This document shows positions 1 to 5,238 of a stretch of DNA of 6,065 nucleotides, piece by piece. How positions within the stretch are numbered: the stretch's first letter is position 1; each line of letters starts with the position of its first letter. A program made the translations under genes and the position numbers. The notes under the pieces are model-generated. The model searched no databases. It had not been told where the DNA came from and was given only the letters and a program-made list of their open reading frames with translations. This stretch comes from an uncultured Methylococcaceae bacterium (GTDB lineage: Bacteria > Pseudomonadota > Gammaproteobacteria > Methylococcales > Methylomonadaceae). Where the stretch lies: assembly GCA_903903365.1 (NCBI GenBank), contig CAIUYS010000266.1, positions 1 through 6,065 on the forward strand. Direction: 5' to 3'.

Positions 1-26
1 TAGGCCTGCCTGCTAATTCTGCTCAT
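1..26 (-). CDS. ureC: Urease alpha subunit UreC, N-terminal fragment (runs off left edge)
   Basis: Only the first eight codons and part of a ninth are in the window. They read MSRISRQA, followed by TA, which is compatible with Tyr. This matches the usual start of UreC (M-x-x-I-S-R-Q-x-Y). UreC is the catalytic subunit that carries the dinickel centre, and none of the metal ligands are visible here. The ATG overlaps the ureB stop codon as ATGA, and an AAAGGAG ribosome binding site lies 5 bases upstream inside the end of ureB. Translational coupling with ureB is therefore likely. The position directly after ureA and ureB is the standard one. The identification rests on this short peptide together with the context. 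Confidence 0.9.
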
Positions 27-340
27 ACCGACTCCTTTAGTTCGCCCATGACTGCCTGACGAAAACCGTAAACACGGCGTAACCCTGAAAAAGGCACCAG
101 ATGTATTTCCCTAAACTGCCCTGGTTCAAAGCGGACAGCGGTTCCCGCAGGAATATCCAATCTGAAGCCCAGCGTTTTGTCCCTGTCAAAATGCAAAGCC
201 GGATTGGTTTCAAAAAAATGATAATGCGAACCGACTTGGATGGGTCGGTCACCGCTGTTGGCGACAACCAGCGAAATAACTGCGCAACCGGCATTCAGCT
301 CGATGTCACCCTCGGCCGGGATAATTTCTCCAGGTATCAT
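23..340 (-). CDS. ureB: Urease beta subunit UreB
   Basis: This 105-residue protein is the structural beta subunit of the three-subunit bacterial urease (UreABC trimer of trimers, cytoplasmic), which hydrolyses urea to ammonia and carbamate. It has the typical length for a free-standing UreB. It starts with MIPGEI. The family core GDRPIQVGSHYHFFETN is at residues 30-46, followed by LDIPAGTAVRFEPG at 61-74 and RRVYGF at 88-93. The start is supported by a TAGGAG site 7 bases upstream. The stop codon overlaps the ureC start as ATGA. ureA lies 60 bases upstream, with a hairpin in the spacer. The protein appears intact, and there is no sign of fusion to UreA as seen in Helicobacter. Confidence 0.97.
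   Translation of the reverse strand: MIPGEIIPAEGDIELNAGCAVISLVVANSGDRPIQVGSHYHFFETNPALHFDRDKTLGFRLDIPAGTAVRFEPGQFREIHLVPFSGLRRVYGFRQAVMGELKESV
32..38 (-). promoter_or_regulatory. Ribosome binding site of ureC
   Basis: On the minus strand this reads AAAGGAG, 5 bases before the ureC ATG, and it lies inside the last codons of ureB. It supports the ATGA-overlap start for ureC. Confidence 0.75.
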
Positions 341-375
341 GGCTCTGCTCCTACTCTTTCATGGTCATCATCGTT

Positions 376-392
376 GGCGTGCTTGGCACGCC
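376..392. repeat. Perfect 7-bp hairpin in the ureA-ureB spacer
   Basis: GGCGTGC (376-382) and GCACGCC (386-392) are perfect inverted arms around a TTG loop. The element lies just after the ureA stop and before the ureB ribosome binding site. In the direction of transcription no run of T follows, so it does not look like an intrinsic terminator. It may stabilise mRNA ends or tune the UreA:UreB ratio, but this is inference. Confidence 0.6.
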
Positions 393-400
393 CTGTTTTG

Positions 401-703
401 CTATTCAATGGGATTATGTACGGTGACCAGCTTCGTACCATCGGGAAACGTTGCTTCTACCTGCACATCAGGCAACATGTCGGCAATACCGTCCATGACA
501 TCCTCACGGTTTAGCAAAGTGCGGCCAAATTCCATTAATTCAGCGACCGTGCGTCCATCCCTGGCACCCTCCATGATGGCGGCGGTAATATAAGCGATGG
601 CTTCCGGGTAGTTAAGTTTTAAACCTCTCGCTTTTCGGCGTTCTGCCAATAATCCGGCAGTAAAAATCAGTAGCTTGTCTTTTTCGCGTGGCGTTAAATG
701 CAT
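401..703 (-). CDS. ureA: Urease gamma subunit UreA
   Basis: This 100-residue protein is the gamma subunit of urease, with exactly the usual family length. Family hallmarks are MHLTPREKDKLLIF at 1-14, the basic stretch LLAERRKARGLKLNYPEA at 18-35, AAIMEGARDGRTVAELM at 41-57, and a C-terminal PDGTKLVTVHNPI at 87-99. It is a structural subunit that packs against UreB and UreC in the cytoplasmic holoenzyme. The ATG is preceded by AAGGA at 6 bases. It follows ureD by 21 bases and precedes ureB by 60 bases, so the three are probably co-transcribed. The gene appears intact, with no unusual residues in the recognisable motifs. Confidence 0.98.
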   Translation of the reverse strand: MHLTPREKDKLLIFTAGLLAERRKARGLKLNYPEAIAYITAAIMEGARDGRTVAELMEFGRTLLNREDVMDGIADMLPDVQVEATFPDGTKLVTVHNPIE

Positions 704-724
704 GTGTTATCCTTTTTTGGTTAA

Positions 725-1579
725 TCAGGTTGCCCAGATACGCGGCTCGCAGGCGTTACGTTGCAAAATGTCAGGTCTTAGCAAGGCCCAAACCTGTTGA
801 AAAAATCCGCGTAACCGATCCGCCCGGTCATCAAGAGCCCGAAAAATCAACAGATCGTCTATTAACGTAACACCGCGCCCTGCGGTATCACCTATCAGTT
901 GTTGTACGGCCTCCAAATGAGCGGATGACGCGGGACAAACAAACATCGTTCCGCAAGCGGAATGTCCGCTCAGTCCCCAACGTGCCGCAAAAGCGTGGGC
1001 ATCCAGCTTTAAATGTTCCCGATAAAAAAGCTCGCCGGCACGAAAAAGTTGCCAACTCATGTTCACTTCACCCGCCGTAAAACCTTCATTAGCGGCGGGC
1101 CGACCCAAGGCAAGCACTTCCCAGCCAATAAAACGGGCGCCTGTCTCCAAATCAACGCGTAGTTTAGAGACCACCCGCGCCCCTTCATAAATAATGGTTT
1201 CCTGTGGCAGCCATTCCAGAACCGCACCTGCCGCTACGGTCAAGGTAACCGATTGCCTGGCGAGTTCTCCGGCGCTACGATAAAATTTGCCGGCAGCTGG
1301 TGTTGTTACCAAAGCGGCGCTATTGGCGGCGGCTTTTATCGCTATCGTCAAACTGTCACCGGCCACTACGCCACCGGGTGGATGCAACAAATACAGATGA
1401 CAAACGCCGCCCTCAGGATAAAAAGGCCGTTGTACGGTTAACGGCCCCTGATGACGGCGATGCGCCAGCACCGTTTTATCATTACTGCGTTCAAAACCCA
1501 GTTCCAGGGTGGCTTCCCAGCCTTGTACCGGCACGCTCTCTGCGTTGGCGAATCCAGCCTCCTTGCTATCGGCAAACAT
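725..1579 (-). CDS. ureD: Urease accessory protein UreD
   Basis: This 284-residue protein is a urease maturation chaperone. In the known pathway UreD (UreH in Helicobacter) binds apo-urease and, with UreF and UreG, forms the complex that delivers nickel to the active site. Family motifs are visible in order: HQGPLTVQRPFYPEGG at 43-58, LLHPPGGVVAGD at 64-75, TTPAAGKFYRS at 92-102, LEWLPQETIIYEGA at 121-134, and the C-terminal PRIWAT at 279-284. The length fits the family. The start lies 4 bases after the ureJ stop and has only a weak GCGG-like site in front, so it probably depends on coupling with ureJ. The N-terminal 20 residues are variable in the family, so the start is less certain than the rest. 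UreE, UreF and UreG are not in the window. Confidence 0.96.
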   Translation of the reverse strand: MFADSKEAGFANAESVPVQGWEATLELGFERSNDKTVLAHRRHQGPLTVQRPFYPEGGVCHLYLLHPPGGVVAGDSLTIAIKAAANSAALVTTPAAGKFYRSAGELARQSVTLTVAAGAVLEWLPQETIIYEGARVVSKLRVDLETGARFIGWEVLALGRPAANEGFTAGEVNMSWQLFRAGELFYREHLKLDAHAFAARWGLSGHSACGTMFVCPASSAHLEAVQQLIGDTAGRGVTLIDDLLIFRALDDRADRLRGFFQQVWALLRPDILQRNACEPRIWAT

Positions 1580-1583
1580 CCGC

Positions 1584-2165
1584 TCAGATGCCAGCCAACA
1601 AGGTTGTACCTACTACTGCGCAAAGCAGTCCCAATGCGCTATTGATAATTTTTAGCCTGACTGCTCCCGATAAACCCACCGCAACACCCAAACCATGCAG
1701 CACTGCCGTCGTTAACAGAAATCCCGATACGTACCCAACGGCATCATTGCTGGCTTGCAATTCTGCCGCATGAACATAACCATGACTGAGTGCAAATCCG
1801 GCGGCAATGGCAACCGCAAAACCAGATGAGATGTGCTGGTTTTTCAATACCAGCCAGCCTGACGCCAGCACCGAAAAAGCCACCCACGTTTCTGCCGCGC
1901 TTATTGTGAAGCCCGTATAATGCAAGCCCGCGCCAGCGGCCATCGCCAGCAAAAAACTGCCAGGCACCATCCACAACGCCCGCCCGCCAAGCTTTGCAGC
2001 CCACAGCCCGATTGCCAGCATCACCAACAAATGATCAATGCCCAGTAAAGGATGCAACAACCCATCGACTAAACCATGAACGGTACCCAAGCCGGTATGA
2101 GCATGCACGGGCAGCGATGCCAGTGACAATAAACCGGTAACTGCAATTAGTAATTTTATTTTCAT
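1584..2165 (-). CDS. ureJ: HupE/UreJ family protein, probable nickel/metal permease
   Basis: This 193-residue membrane protein belongs to the HupE/UreJ family, whose members sit in hydrogenase or urease clusters and are thought to import nickel or a related metal. Residues 1-22 look like a signal peptide or first membrane segment, with an A-x-A-like end (PVHA, then HTGLG). The rest is rich in hydrophobic helices, about six. The family motif HPLLGIDHLL at 38-47 holds His38, Asp44 and His45. A second His cluster, SHGYVHAAEL, is at 127-136, and a further His is at 157. A GAGGAA site 6 bases before the ATG supports the start. Its position ahead of ureD and ureABC points to a role in urease nickel supply. 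This is the first gene after the repeat-filled gap, so it probably heads the urease transcription unit. Substrate is inferred from family and context. Confidence 0.9.
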   Translation of the reverse strand: MKIKLLIAVTGLLSLASLPVHAHTGLGTVHGLVDGLLHPLLGIDHLLVMLAIGLWAAKLGGRALWMVPGSFLLAMAAGAGLHYTGFTISAAETWVAFSVLASGWLVLKNQHISSGFAVAIAAGFALSHGYVHAAELQASNDAVGYVSGFLLTTAVLHGLGVAVGLSGAVRLKIINSALGLLCAVVGTTLLAGI

Positions 2166-2193
2166 AACAATTCCTCATTATTTTTAGACAATT

Positions 2194-2209
2194 CCAAGTC
2201 AAAACTTGG
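2194..2209. repeat. Short inverted repeat in the ureJ leader
   Basis: CCAAGT and ACTTGG are perfect 6-base arms around CAAA, starting 29 bases before the ureJ start codon. A second palindrome, GTAAAATTTAC, lies just upstream at 2217-2227. These could be operator half-sites or a leader hairpin. There is no direct evidence for binding by any regulator, and chance occurrence is possible. Confidence 0.35.
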
Positions 2210-2249
2210 CGGGACTGTAAAATTTACCACAAAAACGACGGAGTAGGCA

Positions 2250-2357
2250 CTTAGGAACGTATATGAAATAATTTGACCATTTATATTCCCTCACCCCAAC
2301 CCTCTCCCGGAGGGAGAGGGAGCGAGATGTCCAAGTTATTTCATGCGTATTCCTTAG
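2250..2357. repeat. MITE-like composite palindrome with CCCTCTCCC hairpin core
   Basis: Two 31-base arms, 2250-2280 and 2327-2357, are inverted copies matching at about 22 of 31 positions by eye. The shared parts include AGGAA near the outer end, ATGAAATAA in the middle and CAT at the inner end. Between them lies a GC-rich core with a perfect 9-bp stem, CCCTCTCCC (2300-2308) and GGGAGAGGG (2312-2320), around GGA. The core, CCCTCACCCCAACCCTCTCC and what follows, resembles a dispersed intergenic repeat common in proteobacteria. Outer arms around this core, and no open reading frame of its own, suggest a non-autonomous mobile element. I could not find a convincing target-site duplication. Confidence 0.65.
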
Positions 2358-2390
2358 ACTCTTTTAAAAACTATTACCTACTGATGCCGA

Positions 2391-2469
2391 TCGGGGTTTG
2401 CAACCCGACCGAAACGTTTGAAGTTTTCAATAACTTTCAAAACGTGAATAACGGGGTTACAAACCCCGT
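2391..2469. repeat. 79-base imperfect palindrome (REP/BIME-like)
   Basis: The left arm (2391-2425) and the inverted right arm (2432-2469) align over their whole length around the loop TTCAAT. Both contain CGGGGTTTG, then C or T, then AACCC; then a divergent short spacer; then ACGTTT(T)GAA(A)GTT. Each arm also folds on its own: 2451-2469 is a perfect 8-bp stem (ACGGGGTT/AACCCCGT, loop ACA), and 2391-2408 is a similar stem with one bulged G. It begins 35 bases after the urtE stop codon, so it would form the 3' end structure of the urt mRNA. No T run follows on the minus strand, so it is not a classical terminator. It may still protect the transcript end, which is inference. Confidence 0.7.
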
Positions 2470-2504
2470 CATGCTTATTGAGTCTCAGTTCTTGTACTTT
2501 ACCA

Positions 2505-3290
2505 TCAAACAGTCAAATACCGCTTAACCATGTCCTCGGCTAATTGATCCATATCCCCAACGGCGACATTGCGCCCCCGATCCATGATACAAAATCGATC
2601 GGCGACCTTGCGGGCAAAGGGCAGTTTTTGTTCTACCAATAACACGGTTACACCTAGCTGCTGATGGATTTTGTTAATCGCTTCATGTACCTCGCCCAAA
2701 TCATGAGGATTGATTTTTGGGAGGGTTATGGGTGTACCGCGTGAACGATTGAGACGAATAATTACGTCACCGATTTCGCTGACGATATTAGGCTGAATAC
2801 CTTCAGTCGGTTCGTCCAAAATCAATAAGCGCGGATTTAACACCAACGCCCGACCAATAGCCAATTGCTGTTGCTGACCGCCTGATAAATCGCCACCCCG
2901 CCGGTTAAGCATTTGCTTTAATACCGGAAAGATGTCAAATATTTGATCGGGTATCTTTTTGATGCCATGTTTCCGCGCCGCCCGTAATCCGGTTTTAAGA
3001 TTTTCTTCCACCGTCAGCAACGGAAAAATTTCCCGCCCCTGCGGCACATAACCTATACCCAGTTCAGCACGATTTTCAGCTTTTGCATTGACCAGCGACT
3101 TACCGTCCATCTCCAGTGTGCCGCCTCTAACCGGAACCAGTCCCATAATGGCTTTTAACAGGGTAGTTTTACCAACACCGTTACGTCCCATTAGACAGAC
3201 GCAAGCGCCTTTCGGAACATCCAGCTGTAAATCCCATAAGGTATGGCTTTCTCCATAATATTGCTGTAATCCGTTAATTTTAAGCATCAT
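2505..3290 (-). CDS. urtE: Urea ABC transporter ATP-binding protein UrtE, with internal insertion
   Basis: This 261-residue protein is the second cytoplasmic ATPase of the urea importer, a LivF-like subunit of the branched-chain amino acid transporter class. The N-terminal NGLQQYYGESHTLWDL is typical of UrtE. Walker A GRNGVGKT is at 35-42, the Q-loop VPQGRE at 82-87, the signature LSGGQQ at 135-140, Walker B LLILDEP at 155-161, followed by TEGIQPNI. The switch position is LLVEQ (217-221), with Gln in place of His as in LivF. The usual length is about 230 residues; here residues 174-201 look like an in-frame insertion between Walker B and the switch (see findings). The gene starts at tandem ATGATG codons overlapping the urtD stop; the second ATG (3287) gives the more family-like MLKI start. 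A G6 run in front may serve as a ribosome binding site. Confidence 0.94.
   Translation of the reverse strand: MMLKINGLQQYYGESHTLWDLQLDVPKGACVCLMGRNGVGKTTLLKAIMGLVPVRGGTLEMDGKSLVNAKAENRAELGIGYVPQGREIFPLLTVEENLKTGLRAARKHGIKKIPDQIFDIFPVLKQMLNRRGGDLSGGQQQQLAIGRALVLNPRLLILDEPTEGIQPNIVSEIGDVIIRLNRSRGTPITLPKINPHDLGEVHEAINKIHQQLGVTVLLVEQKLPFARKVADRFCIMDRGRNVAVGDMDQLAEDMVKRYLTV
2688..2771 (-). repeat. Candidate 84-base in-frame insertion within urtE
   Basis: From memory of UrtE/LivF proteins, about 21 residues separate IQP after Walker B from LLVEQ; here there are 49. Removing residues 174-201 (GDVIIRLN through HDLGEV) restores an ordinary helix, SEI-HEAINKIHQQLG. The DNA has inverted arms CCCAAATCA (2696-2704) and TGATTTTTGGG (2711-2721) with a two-base bulge. 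The sequence at both ends is weakly similar (SEIGDVII against GEVHEAIN, exactly 28 residues apart), as if a duplication accompanied insertion. The exact borders are uncertain by several codons. Confidence 0.5.
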
Positions 3291-4111
3291 CCCCCCAAAT
3301 AAACTTGAATAACCCGTGGGTCGTTTTGTACCTCATCCATCGTGCCTTCGGTAAGCACCGAACCTTCATGCAGCACGGTAACCTTGCTGGCAATGGAGCG
3401 CACAAATTCCATGTCATGCTCAACCACCACGATCGAACGCTGACCTTGCAACGACAACAGCAACTCTGCCGTCCGTTCAATTTCCTGATGGGTCATGCCC
3501 GCTATCGGCTCATCAACCAGCATGACTTTAGGCTCTTGCATCAACAACATACCAATTTCCAGCCATTGTTTTTGACCATGCGACAAAATACCGGCGCGTA
3601 ATTGATGATGGGTTCCCAAACCTATCGTTTCGATAATCTGGTTGATTCGATCACGTTGTTCCCCGTTTAAACGGTTAAACAACGTAGGCCAGGTACGTTT
3701 ATCGGCTTTTAAGGCCAGCTCCAGATTTTCAAAAACCGTTAAGGCATCGAACACGCTGGGTTTTTGAAATTTACGGCAAATACCCGCTTGGGCAATGGCC
3801 GGTTCATCCATTTTCAATAAATCAATGGTTTGACCAAAAAAAACCGAGCCGGTATCGGGGCGTGTTTTGCCGGTTATCACATCCATCAGCGTGGTTTTTC
3901 CGGCACCGTTGGGGCCAATCAAACAACGCAACTCACCGGCATCAATATAAAGCGAGAGATTGTTGAGTGCCTTAAAGCCGTCAAAACTGACGCTAACATC
4001 TTCAAGATATAATATCGGCCCGTGCCGCGTGTCGAGCTGACCTTCTGCAAGCAGGATTCCCGAGCCGCTTTTTTCATCTTCACCCAAGCTGTTTTCAGCA
4101 AACAAAGTCAT
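3287..4111 (-). CDS. urtD: Urea ABC transporter ATP-binding protein UrtD
   Basis: This 274-residue protein is a LivG-like ATPase that powers urea uptake with UrtE on the cytoplasmic face. Walker A GPNGAGKT is at 66-73, the Q-loop CRKFQKPSVF at 112-121, the UrtD-type signature LSHGQKQWLEIGML at 176-189, Walker B VMLVDEP at 196-202, and the switch VVEHDMEFV at 229-237 with His232. The protein ends in YLGG. The longer reading frame reaches 4210, but I place the start at 4111: that ATG overlaps the urtC stop as ATGA, has AGGAG 8 bases upstream, and the extra 33 residues are simply urtC sequence in another frame. The first 30 or so residues before the ABC domain are polar and probably flexible, as is common in UrtD. 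Confidence 0.96.
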   Translation of the reverse strand: MTLFAENSLGEDEKSGSGILLAEGQLDTRHGPILYLEDVSVSFDGFKALNNLSLYIDAGELRCLIGPNGAGKTTLMDVITGKTRPDTGSVFFGQTIDLLKMDEPAIAQAGICRKFQKPSVFDALTVFENLELALKADKRTWPTLFNRLNGEQRDRINQIIETIGLGTHHQLRAGILSHGQKQWLEIGMLLMQEPKVMLVDEPIAGMTHQEIERTAELLLSLQGQRSIVVVEHDMEFVRSIASKVTVLHEGSVLTEGTMDEVQNDPRVIQVYLGG

Positions 4112-5199
4112 GAGTGTTGCTCCTGTAAACGACGCTTCAACAAGCCCACGATGCCATCCGGCAATAGCACCGTGACAATGACAAACACCGCTCCCAGCGA
4201 AAACAGCCAAATTTCCGGCATTAATCCGGTCAATACCGTTTTGCTGTAATTGACCAGCACCGCACCAATAATCGCACCATACAAAGTACCGCGTCCGCCC
4301 ATGGCAACCCAGATAACAATTTCAAGTGAATTGAGGGGAGAAAACTCACTGGGATTAATAATGCCAACCTGCGGCACATACAAGGCACCGGCCACACCGG
4401 CCAGCATCGCGGCAAACACAAATATCCACAGTTTAAACATTTCAACCCGGTAACCCAGAAAACGCACCCGCGATTCCTGATCACGAATGGCCGTCACGAC
4501 TCGTCCCAGTTTGGTATTTACCAACCAGCGACACACCAGAAAGGCAGTCATCAAGGTAATGCCGGACATCATCAACAACACGGCCCGCAAGGCTTCGGAC
4601 TGAATATTAAAACCCAGCAGCTCTTTAAAATCGGTTAAGCCGTTATTGCCGCCAAAGCCCATTTCATTGCGAAAAAAAGCCAGTAACAGCGCATAAGTCA
4701 AAGCCTGGGTGATGATTGATAAATATACGCCCGTCACTCTTGAGCGAAACGCCAGCCAGCCAAAGACAAAAGCCAAGGCACCGGGAACCAAAACCACCAT
4801 CAATAGGGCAAACCAGAAGTGATCAAAGCCCAGCCAATACCACGGCAGTTCTTTCCAGTTTAAAAACACCATAAAATCCGGCAACAAGGGATCACCATAA
4901 ACACCGCGTGTACCAATTTGGCGCATCAAATACATGCCCATGGCATAACCGCCCAGCGCAAAAAAAGCCCCATGCCCCAGCGCCAGAATACCGCAATAAC
5001 CCCACACCAAATCCAGCGACAAACCCAACAAGGCAAACGTCAGATACTTGCCCAGCAACGAGACGGTATAGGCTGAAAAGTGCATGGGCGAATCCGCCGG
5101 TAACGCCAGATTGCAAAACGGAATAATGAATGTCACCGCTGCCAGTGCAACCAACACCATCGTAGCGGTTTTATCATGGCCTAATCCTGTTAATTTCAT
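4108..5199 (-). CDS. urtC: Urea ABC transporter permease UrtC
   Basis: This 363-residue inner-membrane permease is LivM-like and pairs with UrtB to form the urea channel. It has many hydrophobic helices. Family stretches are visible: LVWGYCGILALGHGAFFALG at 64-83, the UrtC-typical PLLPDFMVFLNWKELPWYW at 104-122, GGNNGLTDFK at 183-192, the cytoplasmic coupling loop LGRVVTAIRDQESRVRFLGY at 231-250 (contacts the ATPases), and MGGRGTLYGAIIGA at 300-313. The length is normal. The start has only a weak GTGGA-like site, 39 bases after urtB ends. The 3' end overlaps urtD as ATGA, which suggests coupled synthesis of permease and ATPase. Confidence 0.96.
   Translation of the reverse strand: MKLTGLGHDKTATMVLVALAAVTFIIPFCNLALPADSPMHFSAYTVSLLGKYLTFALLGLSLDLVWGYCGILALGHGAFFALGGYAMGMYLMRQIGTRGVYGDPLLPDFMVFLNWKELPWYWLGFDHFWFALLMVVLVPGALAFVFGWLAFRSRVTGVYLSIITQALTYALLLAFFRNEMGFGGNNGLTDFKELLGFNIQSEALRAVLLMMSGITLMTAFLVCRWLVNTKLGRVVTAIRDQESRVRFLGYRVEMFKLWIFVFAAMLAGVAGALYVPQVGIINPSEFSPLNSLEIVIWVAMGGRGTLYGAIIGAVLVNYSKTVLTGLMPEIWLFSLGAVFVIVTVLLPDGIVGLLKRRLQEQHS
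4120..4124 (-). promoter_or_regulatory. Ribosome binding site that fixes the urtD start
   Basis: AGGAG on the minus strand lies 8 bases before the ATG at 4111, inside the end of urtC. Together with the ATGA overlap it decides in favour of this start over the upstream codon at 4210. Confidence 0.75.
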
Positions 5200-5238
5200 A
5201 TCAAATCCACTTTAAAGTTATAAAATTTCTAAATCCAT

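Larger units (their letters stand above)
2166..2504. other. Non-coding gap between urtE and ureJ, filled with palindromic elements
   Basis: This 339-base stretch holds no convincing gene. Next to ureJ are two small palindromes: CCAAGT-CAAA-ACTTGG at 2194-2209 and GTAAAATTTAC at 2217-2227. These are followed by a MITE-like element (2250-2357) and a 79-base palindrome (2391-2469). A urease promoter would be expected between the MITE-like element and ureJ, but I see no clear -35/-10 pair and no sigma-54 (TGGCAC-N5-TTGC) site. No hairpin followed by a T run was found for a urtE terminator. Confidence 0.75.

Noticed and set aside
101..593. Overlapping plus-strand open frames opposite ureB and ureA
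   Set aside because: Both oppose clearly recognised urease genes and show no family features.
1300..1773. Plus-strand open frame of 157 codons opposite ureD and ureJ
   Set aside because: It lies antisense across two well-supported genes and their junction, with low-complexity translation (many Pro, Thr, Ala, Arg), as expected of a shadow frame.
2451..2469. Perfect 8-bp hairpin as an intrinsic terminator of urtE
   Set aside because: No T run follows on the minus strand (TATTCACG comes next). It is better explained as one arm of the larger palindrome, although some termination activity cannot be excluded.
2391..2469. Repeated CGGGGTTTG units as a CRISPR array
   Set aside because: There are only two units, they are inverted and not direct, and there are no regular spacers.
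2217..2521. UrtE switch Gln221 in place of His as a defect
   Set aside because: LivF-like ATPases commonly have a VEQ sequence at this position, so it is normal for the family.
2273..2527. Plus-strand open frame of 84 codons in the urtE-ureJ gap
   Set aside because: It is made of the palindromic repeats and runs into the urtE 3' end. Its translation has no recognisable domain and there is no convincing ribosome binding site.
4112..4210. N-terminal extension of urtD by 33 codons from an upstream start at 4210
   Set aside because: The extension is out-of-frame urtC sequence and unlike UrtD; the ATG at 4111 has a good AGGAG site and an ATGA overlap with the urtC stop.
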